From Dictyophora rubrovolvata (Eukaryota > Basidiomycota > Agaricomycetes > Phallales > Phallaceae), in NCBI GenBank assembly GCA_029959195.1, contig CP114125.1:1550001-1614000 (forward strand): 64,000 nt of DNA, in the 5' to 3' direction. Made by a program: the position numbers and the translations under genes. Position 1 is the stretch's first letter. Every line of letters begins with the position of its first letter. Below, in pieces: positions 35,887-47,168 of the stretch. The notes beneath the pieces were generated by a model. That model was given only the letters and a program-made list of their open reading frames with translations, had not been told where the DNA came from and searched no databases.

Positions 35887-36757
35887 AACGGACGCTTCGG
35901 GCTCAGTACCACCCGAGCTGGAATAATCAAGACTCGTACAGCCCGTCCGTCATATATGCACTAAGGTTAGGTTCCATATGACAATTATTAAGGCCATATC
36001 GCCTTTAAACTTAGCTTTTCTTGGTGTTCACATTTTGCTATATATTTTTCCCTTATTTTACATTTTAATCACTTGGCGAAACCCTTTTCTTTCTCTTAAA
36101 TTCCAATCCCCAGACCATGCATTCATTTTTCCACATGGTCTTACCTCGTTTTAATCACTTTTAGATAACCGGTGTTCCATTTTTCACTCGGACACTGAGC
36201 TACTCATGTATATAAAAATCCATGGTTTTAAGACCAACAATATCATCGAATTCCTTAGTCTTGTATCACAACTTTTCTCTCGGTTTGAACTTGAGCAGAA
36301 AAGCTTTATTTCAACCTCAATTTACATTTACAACACTCTATTCTATCACTTTCTTCAACACAACTTACCACTTGGTTCCCTTTCCTTCCTGTTCGCTCCT
36401 GTTGTGCACATATCACCGAAAAGAGGATTGTAATTGTTGAGTGCGTGAATAGGCTAAGGGATTCATAAGCAATCAGTATATGTGCCATTCATAGGGCTAT
36501 GTCGTCTCGAGGTACCATTTAGCCGTTTTCAAATTTATTATCCTTGTATTTTCTCTTCCAATAGTCTTTTCTTGGTTTTAGCTTTTTTGAAATTATAGCA
36601 GTTCTGTTTTCACTCAGAATTAGCTAAAACTGTATATAAAAACCCAGTAGCTAATACACAAATATCATTGATTTATGATGCCCTTCACTATTTCCCTCTG
36701 AGTCCACAAACACTGGTTCCTTTTCTTTCTCTGCTTACCTCCTGACGGCGCATATCA
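35887..36757 (+). mobile_element. Two diverged family 3-like LTR relics
   Basis: Two stretches resemble the right half of the family 3 LTR (37781-38185): one ending GTGCACATATCA at 36417 and one ending GGCGCATATCA at 36757. Both have a TATATAAAAA box followed by a pyrimidine-rich run, an AACACTGGTTCC-like phrase and CTCCTG before the end. Their left boundaries are unclear and no target duplications were found, so they are old copies of a related LTR family. Confidence 0.45.
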
Positions 36758-37022
36758 TAATGTAAGCTCCATATGATCCTCGGTGAATGCACCTTTGGCA
36801 AATGTCTCAGATTCACGGACATTCTGTGAGTGAACAGTTCTTCATCCTTTTGAAGTGACCAATAATAAGATTTTGCCAGCAATCTTGCTCTGAACAAAGC
36901 TCATCTTGAAGCCGAAGAAAAGCGAGAAACCAAGTGGAAGCAAAATTGAAATTGGTCGTTTACATAAGACACAACTAATGATGAATGGCGAGGTTCGCTT
37001 TGACATACCTATGCCTACCAAC

Positions 37023-37377
37023 TGTCAGGGTATGCTAGTGTTGTTCCCTTATTCTCCTTTATTTATCTTTGGTTCTGGTTTATCTTGTTCATTTCCTTAT
37101 TTCTCGTATTTTATCCCATCTTCTGCATTCCCCCTTCCTTCCGTATCCCCTTCTTTCCCTCCAACGGGCGCTGAGTGCCTGTTCCCATCAGAGCCATGGC
37201 CTAGGCCCCAGCTAAAGATCTGGGACCGGTGTGTATCTGCACCCAGTCCATGAACTGAAGGCCGCATATGACCTTTGCCGTTTTTTCATAGTATATAGTT
37301 AGTAGCCCTAGAGGAGGGATCCCTAAGTTTGTTCTCTTAGGATCCCCTCCCTCTAGTCTGAGTGAGTAGCTCTGACA
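37023..37377 (-). mobile_element. Solo LTR, family 1
   Basis: A 355 bp reverse-oriented LTR fossil (TGTCAGGGTATGCTAG to GTAGCTCTGACA) with a perfect 5 bp target duplication CCAAC (37018-37022 and 37378-37382). Slightly shorter than the other copies. Confidence 0.8.
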
Positions 37378-37780
37378 CCAACCTCCATTATTGACATCTG
37401 GCAATAAATACTATAGAGCCTTCTCCTTCTGGTCACTTGAATTCATCCACTTTCTTTCAGTATTTCACTTCTTCTTGGTGTCAGCGAGGAATCATGAACT
37501 TATCTGTGTTGATGCTGACTGTAAGAGTCTGGACTCTTATCTGAGTTCCCTGAGTTGGAGACTACAAACATCAGTGAAACGGCCAAAAAATTATTTTGGG
37601 TTACAAGTGCCAGCACCTCCACGTCAGCCTTACCAGCATGATAATCCCCTTTCTGACTAGCATTCAGGTGGTAAGTCCGTCATATACCGATTAGACACCT
37701 ATGCTGACCCTCACATAGGGCATAAGCCTTACAGCAGCTGACGACTTGCTGGACTGGTGTTGTAATTGCTTCTTGACTAG

Positions 37781-38185
37781 TGTTGAGGACCGGAATGGCT
37801 TACACAGAGATCACGTGGAAATAGACTAATTAGCAATGGCGCGTTTGGTCAGCATTTGACTATATTGCAATTAGTATTTGATTCATATTGAGTGCAGTTT
37901 CTCACCTTTCCTTCATACTTATTAGACACTTAAGTCCCTCGTTCCTGCTTACTCATAAACCATGTATATAATAACCAATAGTTAAACAAAAATATCATCA
38001 GAGGGAGAGAGTTTCCCCCCATTTTTCGCAACTTTTCCCTCAGTTTGAGCCTTAAGAAATATATCTTCTATCCATGGATTATATTATACAATTCTCTCTA
38101 TCTATCTAAAAATCCCTTATTTTCCCTCAACACACATAAACACTGGTTCCCTGGATCTCTGCGTACTCCTGAGCGGTGCATATCA
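37781..38185 (+). mobile_element. Solo LTR, family 3
   Basis: A 405 bp LTR fossil, TGTTGAGGACCGG to GCGGTGCATATCA, flanked by 4 bp CTAG on both sides (37777-37780 and 38186-38189). Matches 18546-18950 in inverse orientation. Confidence 0.78.
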
Positions 38186-39422
38186 CTAGGGTTTAGGGTT
38201 ATAAGTATGTTATATGGGGATTATACAACTGTCATAACTTATAACTCGCATCATGCTGATGTGAATGTGCAGGAGATAAACAGAAGATTTTCAGGGAACC
38301 AAATCTGTGTTTAGAGTGTAGAGCGAAACAATATAAGATAATAGCAGTTGAGTATGAGGTTATTTGACGTTGGAAAGAACAAAATTAAGTGAGCAATGAC
38401 AGATGAATCAAGAGGTCTCTATCTTCTAAGTGTAGCTTCGAAAATCACCAATAAAGCGACTTAGAAACTTATTTTCTCTCTGGAAAATACTGGGGAGTGC
38501 AATACTGGTTTATTCTTTGTCTAAACGACAAGTTTATATACGCTTTTACAGTGAACTTTCCGATACAAAATCGGAACTTCTACTTAAGTGTGAATTTGAA
38601 GAAGACATAAGAAACATGAAAATAAAACAAGGAAAAGACAAATGGAGAGCATTGTGCAATGGAAATTAGAATAAAACAAAACAAAATGTAAGGATATGGA
38701 ATATAGATCAAGATGGGAATGCAAGGAAATGAAGAAAAACTGAGAAAAAAGGATTGGGAACAGGAACAAGGATAGCCAAAACAAAATATGATTAATTAAG
38801 CCAGGATATTGTTTAGAGCTGGAGTGTTGGTTCAAACACATTATTTGTAATATATTAGTCTCGGTGAATAAGCATATAAGAGGTTCCGTGCCTTGTAGAA
38901 GCTAAGACAGAGTGTCTAATTGGTAGCATGTGACTCGAGGAGGGGGCTGTGCCAAGGCTATGAAATATCTCAATCAATGGAAAAACTAGCCTAGAAAGTA
39001 GTGTTTCAACATAATTAAATAATAATAAATCCAGTGTATATTCCACAGTCGAATTCATAGAAATAATGAGCATTTGAGCAAAGTTCGAGCAGGAGAAGGT
39101 GATGCAGAGTATGGGGAGAAGAGAAATAATGATTTTCTTAGTGCCAATAAAATACACTCATCATGATGTTTTTCCTTCTGGCTTGTTTGTACCCTCAACA
39201 ACACATCACATGTGGCATTTGCCATCTCCTACCATTATGCATTATGGCCTACACAACCAGGACTCAGCAAATCTTTCTCACTCTGGGGACCATAGCTGAT
39301 AAGATCACTCTTAGACGAGGGCCAGCAGTTATAACTCAGTGTTGGAGCAATGTGGGGTGTCATTCACAATGGCTTAGACAAGTATGGAAATATGATGAAG
39401 TTATACCATGTAAGTTACACTT
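38186..39422. other. Spacer, nothing recognised
   Basis: About 1.2 kb with no supported gene. Short open frames on both strands overlap and have no family signature. Confidence 0.4.
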
Positions 39423-40490
39423 TTATGCTGAATCATAACCATCTTCAATTATAGATTCAAAATCACCATCTGAATCACTACCATTGGGAGCATCACCATT
39501 GGGAGCACCACCTCTCCAGCTACTGTCCCACTCAGTTTCTACTTCTGAAGCCTCATCATCATTCTCTCTCGCGTTATTGTTATCATTATGGTGGTCACTG
39601 TCATCATGATCATGATCGTCTTTGCCGATGTTTTCAAGATCCTCCCCCCAGTCATCAAAGTCTTCGATTGCTTCAGCCAGTTTTATTGGCACATTTAAAT
39701 TGGAGTGGCCGATAGCTCCTCCCACGTAGCATATCAATGTATCATGATCTGGAAATCTAATATATTTTGGTAAATGTTATTCTCAGAATAATACAGGAGT
39801 GTTAAGCCCACTGATTAACATAATAATACCACCAGTCCTTAGGTTCTTGTTTAAAGGGGTGAGACAATGTTGAGGTAAGAGGAGTTTCTTCAGTATATCC
39901 ATATGCAAAGGCTGGTATAATGTGAGCAGTCCGTAGAATGAGGGATGGATCCAAGAATCCAAACGGTATTGAGGATTATGACAGCTTACAAGGAGAACCC
40001 TATGATAAGTTTGTTTTTATTATAATTTAGAAACTCTTTATTTTCACTGCATTTCTATCTCCATTCCAAAGTGCTGACACAGCTTTCTCATGACCCCACA
40101 AATCCCTCCCATCTTTCAAATACTAAACTCCGAATTTGCATTATAGACTTATAATCAAAAATGTATATAAAGACTCTTTTTATACTAGAATAAGATCAGC
40201 TTTGGCTCCCCCTTTGTTTTAAGTGAGACACATATTCACTGATTCCCTGAAGCTTTCTGCTTAGCTCCTGCCCTCGCACATCAACAGTTCAGTGTCATCA
40301 TCCTCAGTAACGAATGTAACCTGGTCAAGAGATCTTCCTTTGCGTCTGGGCCCGGACTCATAATCTTTGCCAAACCAGCATACCCATAGAAAAGGAATAG
40401 CAATGTAAGGAGTGTAGTCTCCGCTTGTTAACTTCCGCAAAGCCTCAATATGGTAAATACCGATAACGCGAGCATACCAAAATCAGTGTG
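39423..40490 (-). pseudogene. Relic of a transposon-associated basidiomycete protein family
   Basis: Minus strand, N- to C-terminal order: FWYARVIGIYHIEALRKL, then AIPFLWVCWFGKDYESGPRR and DQVTFVTEDDD (about 40490-40290); after an LTR-like insert (40003-40283), FGFLDPSLILRTAHIIPAFA, YGYTE, KDWWYYYVNQ, then DTLICYVGGAIGHSN and a long acidic Asp/His-rich tail to a stop at 39423. The order ARV.GI.H..., FLWVRWF, GFLDP..I.R..H.IPAFA, D...YYVN, GGGIGH is one I recall from many Agaricomycete proteins linked to Plavaka-type (CACTA-like) DNA transposons. The assignment is from memory of the motif order; the region is interrupted and decayed. Confidence 0.5.
40003..40283 (+). mobile_element. Family 3-like LTR relic inside the transposon-protein relic
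   Basis: A 281 bp stretch starting TGATAAGTTTG and ending CTCGCACATCA. It contains TATATAAAG, a T-rich run and the phrases CACTGATTCCCTG and TTAGCTCCTG seen in family 3 LTRs. It separates two parts of one protein relic, which supports insertion, but flanking 4-5-mers do not match. Confidence 0.45.
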
Positions 40491-41788
40491 AATTGGGAAG
40501 AGACTGGTCTTCATGCAAGAACACCATAATATCGGAATGGCCATTCTATGGGTTTATCACATCTTGGCTACATCAAATGTTATAAGTTGTAAAGTTGATC
40601 TGATAGGTTTTGTATTCATATATACAGTTGTTTTTCAAAAAAACTTGACTTCAGTCTTCTGCCATAAACTCAGTTTCATCCCTATTATATTCCAATTCCA
40701 TAAGTCATCTCAATATATGGTTTTTCAAATGTTTCATAAAGTCCTGGTAAACAAATTCAGAGAAGGTAAAATAAAAAGAGTCCCATAATTACTGTAATTG
40801 CGGCATTGTCCTTGTTCTGATTTAGCAAATATGATATGGGTATTGCAGACTTTTGGCTCATTGAAATATAGGAATGTTGATCTGGCAGGATATATGAAAA
40901 ATGCTCATCCATGTCCTTGAGAATATGTCTGGGATTGATGTGCTACTGAATTGCAATGTTATGACGTTCTTGGGTTTTGATCCGTTGTAACGATCCGAAG
41001 ATATTTTGTTTGAGGCCGTCTAGTCTCCGTGGAGCGGGTCCTGGTGCTGATTTCGTAAGGAGGATGGTGGGGGAATAATATGATATTTAGTGAGTGTGTG
41101 TGCGTCGATATAAAACCAACAACAACAAAAAAATAAAACGATCCTAAGATCGTGTGTGTATAAGGGGGATGATAAATGTGAGTTGCGATAAAATGGTGAG
41201 TCAATACGCCGTCGATAATACAGCAATGATAATCTGTTTTAAAGTTAGTAAGGCTTCAACGACAATACGAATCGTTGAGTTTATACTCCGAGGCCTCACT
41301 CAGAGTAATCCAAAGAAATAGACATGAGCGTAGAAATAGACTAGAGACGAAACTTGACTTGAACTTGACTTAAACTGAACTAAAACTTGAGACAACCGTT
41401 CCGGTAGATTGCTGCTGTTACAATTATTTACATGCAGTATATATACCATTTGGAAACATAAAGGAAAGCAGAATGATCACTCATTATTCGCCATGATAAC
41501 AAAAGGAAACAAAAAGAGAACAAAGAAACAAAAGAAAAAGGAGAAAACGATGGAGGATACAATTACAGAAAAAGGGGAATCGCATATGTGGTTAGGGGGA
41601 ATAGGAGAAATATGTTGAAACAAAAGAAAAACAAAAAGAGATCAAAAGAAAACAATGAAACCGGATTCCCAGCATAGCTTTACCAAAATTACCATCTGGC
41701 ACTTCTCACGCTACCTCTTACCCAAAATTATAATCTTACCATCCCAAACTTCTTACTGATCTGGTTCTTGTTGACGAGATCTTCTTCT
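40491..41788. other. Spacer, nothing recognised
   Basis: No supported gene. Contains the 3' flank of gene B2. An A/G-rich stretch (41490-41580) gives a lysine-rich open frame that I regard as composition only. Confidence 0.4.
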
Positions 41789-42331
41789 TCATGGCTGTGA
41801 CGCAATAATAATGGCTATGGCAACGCTTAACAATATCAGATCTTGAACGAGATTGGATTGGAGATTGGAATAGGAAGGGAGGGTTTGATTTCCAACAGAG
41901 TAGTCGGGAGGGGATGGGATGGCAGATAGGGGTGCGTCTATGAATAAGAATTGAGTATAACTTCGAAATTGATGACGAAAGACCAGTCTCCAGATTGATT
42001 CTTCTTGACGATTTGTTGAAAGGAACTCGACAAACTCATACGATTCGTCCATGACATTGACGTTGGTTCGTTCGTACAGGGTTAAAGCTCGTGGATATCC
42101 TATCTCCAGATCGTCATAAGGAATAGTAATCTCCATTAGTGGCTGTGGAGTAATCGGAAGCATTGTGGAGGGGTCGACATCAATTTCAGAAACAAGAGTA
42201 TTGTAAACGCGAAGTCGTGAGAGGAAATTAGGGTTGGGTCCGAATCTGAGAGAAGAACGATATTCAAAAGGGAAGAAAGGGAGTTGAAAAAGGGGAATAG
42301 GGGAAGTAGGAGTATCATTATTGTCTGACAT
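41789..42331 (-). CDS. Unknown family gene B2 (180 aa), intact
   Basis: A single-exon open frame of 180 residues from ATG 42331 (MSDNNDTPTSPIPLFQLPFF). Recognisable family blocks are LSRLRVYNTLVSEIDVDPST, ITIPYDDLEIGYPRALTLYE, ESYEFVEFLSTNRQEESIWR, LVFRHQFRSYTQFLFIDAPL and a hydrophobic C-terminus (VQDLILLSVAIAIII) that could be a tail anchor. I know no named domain. It is homologous to the broken B1 (17429-17965) and, more distantly, to gene A2 139 bp upstream on the same strand (for example ESIWRLVFRHQF..YTQFLFIDAP against DSYRIWLVTQEG..FTFLVLDVP). Conservation of the same blocks in all four copies argues for a real protein family. Cellular role unknown. Confidence 0.7.
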   Translation of the reverse strand: MSDNNDTPTSPIPLFQLPFFPFEYRSSLRFGPNPNFLSRLRVYNTLVSEIDVDPSTMLPITPQPLMEITIPYDDLEIGYPRALTLYERTNVNVMDESYEFVEFLSTNRQEESIWRLVFRHQFRSYTQFLFIDAPLSAIPSPPDYSVGNQTLPSYSNLQSNLVQDLILLSVAIAIIIASQP

Positions 42332-42469
42332 GATGATATGAGTTAACCAAAATTTTTAAGCGCTAATGAAATGTCCAGAAAGAAAGAAGGAGATGAAATA
42401 CAAATCTAATCGCTTATCCTAATCAAGCCTTTTGTCCTAATTTCGTCCAAGAAGGTTTGAGCAAACGCG

Positions 42470-43069
42470 TCAGATCTTTCGGAAGGATCGTTTGGATGGA
42501 GAAGAGGGGAGAGATATTGGTTCTGGTGAATGGGGTGAAAAACGAGACATTTGAGGATCTACAGGAACAAGATTGGCTGGTCTATATGGGCTATGTTTTT
42601 GTGTTTTTATGTTTTTCATGACAACCCAATGACTTGGCACATCTAGAACCAGGAATGTAAATTCGAACCCTTCTTGTGTCACTAACCAAATCCGATATGA
42701 GTCTTTAACGGCTGATTCGGGTGTAGAATAAACATTGATAATTGTAAACCAGTCTAATCATTCCTCGATATAAACCTTTTCTCCAAACATGAGACCGGGG
42801 TGAACCAAATCCGAACTTCTGCATTGACGAATAATAAGAGGTGGAGGGAACTTCGGGAGGTACGTTTCTTCGTTGATGTCGAGACTCGCATATTGGGAAC
42901 TATAGATATAAAGAGTCGTATGCAGATCCAAATCGTATGTCCTTGGACTGGAAGGCGAAAAACGAAAAGGTGATATAGATTCATCATCAGAGGGGGGTAA
43001 TGACTCGGTGGGAGATGCTGGAATGGGCAAAGAGTTTGATGATGTATAGTGAAATGAAAATGCGGCCAT
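42470..43069 (-). pseudogene. Unknown family gene A2, one in-frame TGA
   Basis: From ATG 43069 (MAAFSFHYTSSNSLPIPASP) the frame continues in one phase to TGA at 42470, about 199 residues, interrupted by a single TGA at 42760-42758 between VYIEE and LDWFTIINVYST. Family blocks on both sides match A1 (SPRTYDLDLHTTLYIY; RSSDLVHP; STPESAVKDSYRIWL; FLVLDVPSHW), so both halves belong to one gene. A1 also has a TGA, one codon away in the alignment. An intron covering the stop would have to be about 22-42 bp and would remove conserved residues, so I treat the copy as broken. Ser/Pro-rich ends; function unknown. Confidence 0.65.
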
Positions 43070-43209
43070 TTTTCATAAGGGTTTTGATTTCAAGAGGCTG
43101 TGGTGTATCGGTTAAGTTTTTGGTAGTTTGAAACTCCGCTTTGAACCAAAATTCGGAACGTTTCCTTATTAGGAAGATTTTGGTGCGCGACAACGTGCGA
43201 CCTTCACCA

Positions 43210-43370
43210 TTTCATAATATATAGTTAGTAGTCCTAGAGGAGGGATATCATAAGCTGGGTAAGTGGGTACAACATATAAGTTAAAGCCAAGTCCCTCACT
43301 CTATACTTCTATCCTCCACCCTCTGTTATCTGGAACTATCTGGAATAGTCTTGGACTACTATATATAACA
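43210..43370 (+). mobile_element. Fused fragments of family 1 and family 2 LTRs
   Basis: 43210-43246 matches the family 1 LTR (TATATAGTTAGTAG then CCTAGAGGAGGGAT) and 43242-43370 matches the last ~130 bp of the family 2 LTR (AAGCTGGGTAAGTGGGTAC to ATATATAACA). The two meet at a shared GGGAT(AT), suggesting recombination or repair at microhomology. Confidence 0.6.
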
Positions 43371-43560
43371 TGTATATAGATTACAGAATATATAGAGATA
43401 CACTTTCTAAAACCCATTTCTACAGTTTAATCTGATTTTGTTGTAAGCTTAGTTTATTCTTTATTTAACAATAACTTACTATACTTTTACACCATGGATA
43501 ATTATATTACACTCATTTCTATATACTTCATCCAATGATGTGATTGTAGAACTACCCTCT

Positions 43561-44170
43561 TATTACACCCACTTAGTGCATACATAACCTTGCTTAACTT
43601 CCTGAAATCCTACTTGTTCTTTATTAGGCAACTACCTGGAGTTGCCATTTCTAAACTTGTCTGTATCATCCTTTTTCATATTTGTCATCACATTTTATTT
43701 CTATAAAAGGATTGATTTAATGTATCTACTTTTCTATTCTGATATTAATAGAAGTTTTGCCTTGTTACTTGTTACACCATACTTCTCTGAAACACCTTCA
43801 TTTCTTCTTAATCTCTCTCCTCACTATAGACAGTATCAGAGATGCTGCTGACATTTCATTTCAAATCTTAAATCTCTATCTCGATGCTTGGGATGACATT
43901 TGCAACATTGTCAAAAAACACTGTCACTTGTCATACAATATTATCATACCATATGTTAATATGTGTTCCCTCAACACCTGAGCAACAACATCTCCTGACA
44001 TTGTGATATGTTATCTAGACCATGCACTCCCTGCATCAGACGTCACAACCACACAACTTCAAGTTAATGGATGTGCACAGTGAGGGCACAACTCAAGAGC
44101 AAGTTGAAGCCTACTGTTACCTCTCACACTAACCTTGCTAGACTTTGTACACATGTTCCAGTACATAACA
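43561..44170 (+). mobile_element. Solo LTR, family 4
   Basis: A 610 bp LTR fossil ending GTACATAACA with a 5 bp target duplication CCTCT (43556-43560 and 44171-44175). The first two bases of the expected TG start appear lost. Serves as the empty-site reference for the family 3 insertion at 18546-18950. Confidence 0.72.
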
Positions 44171-45336
44171 CCTCTAATATATCAGCTCCTATGTGTCAGT
44201 TTATGAACCAAAAGACAATACTTATTACTTAGCAAAGCCACACTTACTATCAAACTTTGGTAATTCTCACAAAATACATCTCTTTCAACTTTGTTTTTGA
44301 CATATCTATAATATTTTAATATTGTTTTTAGAGTCCTAATAATATCCTAAATTATGATCTCAATTTAGTTCTAATTGTTCCTTATTTATCTTAGGTTATT
44401 CTCAAAGGCTAGTTCTCTAATTGTTACTTATTTATTTATCTTAGTCTCAGTGGCTGCTCATGGTAGCTCACTGTAGAATAGAAAGGGCCTTAAATTTGGT
44501 AAATGGCTTTGAGTGGGAGTGTCGACTTGTGCTTATTCAGTCACCAGTTCACCGGCCACTCAACTATGTCTCGCAATTGGCTAACAGACTCAGTTCAGAC
44601 TCAGGTTTCACCAGCAACTCGGCTGCACCTCGCAATTGGCTGGGAGGCTCAAGCTCAGCTCAGCATTTCCCTAATGCTCGGCTACGCCTCGCAGTGCCTG
44701 CCAAGTATTACATAATTATTAGGTAATTAATTTGTCAGGCTTCTACTTAGTCATCATGCTCTTTTCATATATAGATATTGGATTTGATTATGATTCTTAT
44801 CATTCACAAAGTATATCTAAGACGGAAAAACTCACACAAAATAGCATATGCTTCTGCCACTCTTGTCTGAAAGTTAGGTCGATTATATATTGATAGAAGG
44901 CCTGGCAGCCCTCTGAATACTTACAAGCTCCAAAAGAATTACAATAAACATGAGTATCACGTTCCTTATCAGAAAGTAAGGTCGATTAAATAAGGTTATA
45001 TGTCGTGTCTCCATCTTACTTCCCTTCCGGCCCTTCTGAGACTTACAAGGGGCTTAGAACCCCAATATAATCCCCTTGTAAGTTTTGTGCTGTTTCGCCG
45101 ATGGATTCAGCTTGTCTTACTTTCATTTATTCTTTGTCTTTATTAATAGTTTCTTTCCATAAGTTTCCTTTTATTTCTTATTAGATAATCTTTCTTTTTC
45201 TTATAAATACTCGAGATGTAGATATTTTATTCTTTAGCTTCTAATTCTACGAAGGTTACTACACTCATTGTTGTCTGATCCTCATTTTATCTAAAGTTCT
45301 TGTGTAAAAGTCGGAAGACTTTTACACCAACACAGT
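44171..45336. other. Spacer with a short degenerate tandem repeat
   Basis: No gene. At about 44553-44700 a unit of about 60-65 bp containing CTCGCAATTGGCT recurs two to three times with divergence. The right part is the upstream flank of the GUP1 relic. Confidence 0.4.
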
Positions 45337-46950
45337 GAAAGTTTCCATCCAACACTTCAAAGTCAAGATGGAAAATGCCCGGGTTTGTATTTTATCTCGT
45401 TGTTCTCACTCTTGTAATTCCTCAAATGGTGCGGCTGTCTATGCAGCTGAGCAATGGTGCGTACAGTTGTCTTGTCTTTTTTTGCGCATCATGTGATACT
45501 CACCACAACCCAAATCAACAATAGTTTCCCATCCCAACTTTCCTCGTTATGCAAGGAAATTGTCTCGTGGTTGGATATTTGGTCAACTCATAGTACGTAA
45601 TGCTTAAAATTTATTGTTGTCTCATTTCTCTTGTCTTTTTGACACTCTTTCGCAATATAGGACAACAGCAACAGTCAATACCGAGTCGTCCGGAATAACC
45701 TCATTCCACTTACTTTCCTCGCATTCGCGATGTGGCTAGCTTCACGTTTATACAACCATTTCTCTCGCATACCATCCACAACTATGACAAAACTTCACCA
45801 CATACCCTTTCTCGCATGTTTCTCTATCACCGTTATAATTCTTCTCCATGGATTCAGCACACTTAAAATCGCCACCATTTTAACAATAAATTATTCCATT
45901 GCATAAATATTTTGCTCAAGAAATCGCTTTGATAGATTTGGTCCAGCTTTGACATGGGCATTTAATTTCGCTGTCCTTTATTTGAATGAGATGGTTACCG
46001 GTTCGCTAATATACATCCCTCTCTAAACTATATAGTATGTTTTTCCCATCCAGAACATGATTGGTTACACATACTAAGATTTTATTTGTTAGGATAAATT
46101 TCCTGGCTTTTATTCATGATGGGAAGTAACATTCAACATAACCATACTGCGGCTGCTCTTGTTTAACATGGATTATTACTGGGTGCATCATAGAGTACAC
46201 CCCACACCGTCAAGGTAATATCTTACTTGCGATTCTCAGACTATTAGCATTTAAAAGCTTCTAATTAGATGTCCAAGCTATCATCCTCAAAATCCCACTC
46301 AAGCATCCCACATGACCTCAAGCTCTACAGCTTCACTAATTACATCACATATACCATATATACCCCTCTCTTCATTGGAGGACCAATTATAACGTTCAAT
46401 GACTTCATATGGCAGGTGTGGCGACTTCATGGTAATTCATACCACAACTGATGTTTTTGTTAGCTTCGGCATCCATCTCTAAGTGATTCTGAAATGTCTC
46501 ACCCAGCCGTATTTTCATATGCCATCCGATTCATTTTTACACTATTGACTATGGAGTTTATCCTCTATTATATGTATGTCATGGCTATCAAAGACATGGC
46601 TGCTTGGTACGGCGATTCACTGATGGAATGGATTTTGGAATCTCATCGTTGTGTGGTTGAAAATAATTTGCAATCAATAATATATGAAATAGGACTGACG
46701 TTGTTTTTACCCCTTCTAGCTGCTCATTTTTTGGCGATTTTCTTGCCTATGGGCTCTCACAGGTGGAATTGACCCCCCTGAAAACATGGTTTGTTGCATG
46801 GCGAACAATTATTCCGCTTTAGGATTTTGGTGTGGTTGGCATTGAAGCTATAATTTATGGCTTACACAGTACTTTTCCCATGCATATTCTACTCGAGTTA
46901 ATTCATCGAGCTCAATTCCTCTATGCAGGTACATTTATGTCCCACTTGGA
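45337..46950 (+). pseudogene. GUP1: GUP1 homologue, N-terminal two thirds (interrupted)
   Basis: A multi-exon MBOAT-family membrane O-acyltransferase (Gup1-type, acting in GPI-anchor remodelling and glycerol-related phenotypes in yeast). Segments in order: [165 protein letters not shown], then YIYVPLG. The histidine of the FW..WH motif, the catalytic position in MBOATs, is kept. The gene is broken: a frameshift before GYRF, TGA in FYS-stop-WEV, and TGA right after FWCGWH where Arg is usual. It is then split at 46950 by a transposon; the remainder is at 53851-54373. Confidence 0.85.
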
Positions 46951-47168
46951 TGTCGCAAAATTCGAAAGTGCCAGATCTGGTCTGATCTGGCCTTCAGACT
47001 CTGTCAGGAGTACCCCTCCTGACGGACCTGATCAGATTCAAGACTTAGATCTGGAATGTGCAGGACTGGTCAGGTTGAGGTGAGCAGTATCAGGAATGCA
47101 TGGCAATGATCTGGGAGAAACTCGCAGGTCTAGATACATTAGCAGATCATTTTCATTTTCATTGTATC

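Noticed and set aside
42758-42760. Selenocysteine or programmed read-through at the TGA of gene A2
   Set aside because: No SECIS-like structure sought or seen, fungi of this group generally lack selenoproteins, and the sister copies show ordinary decay.
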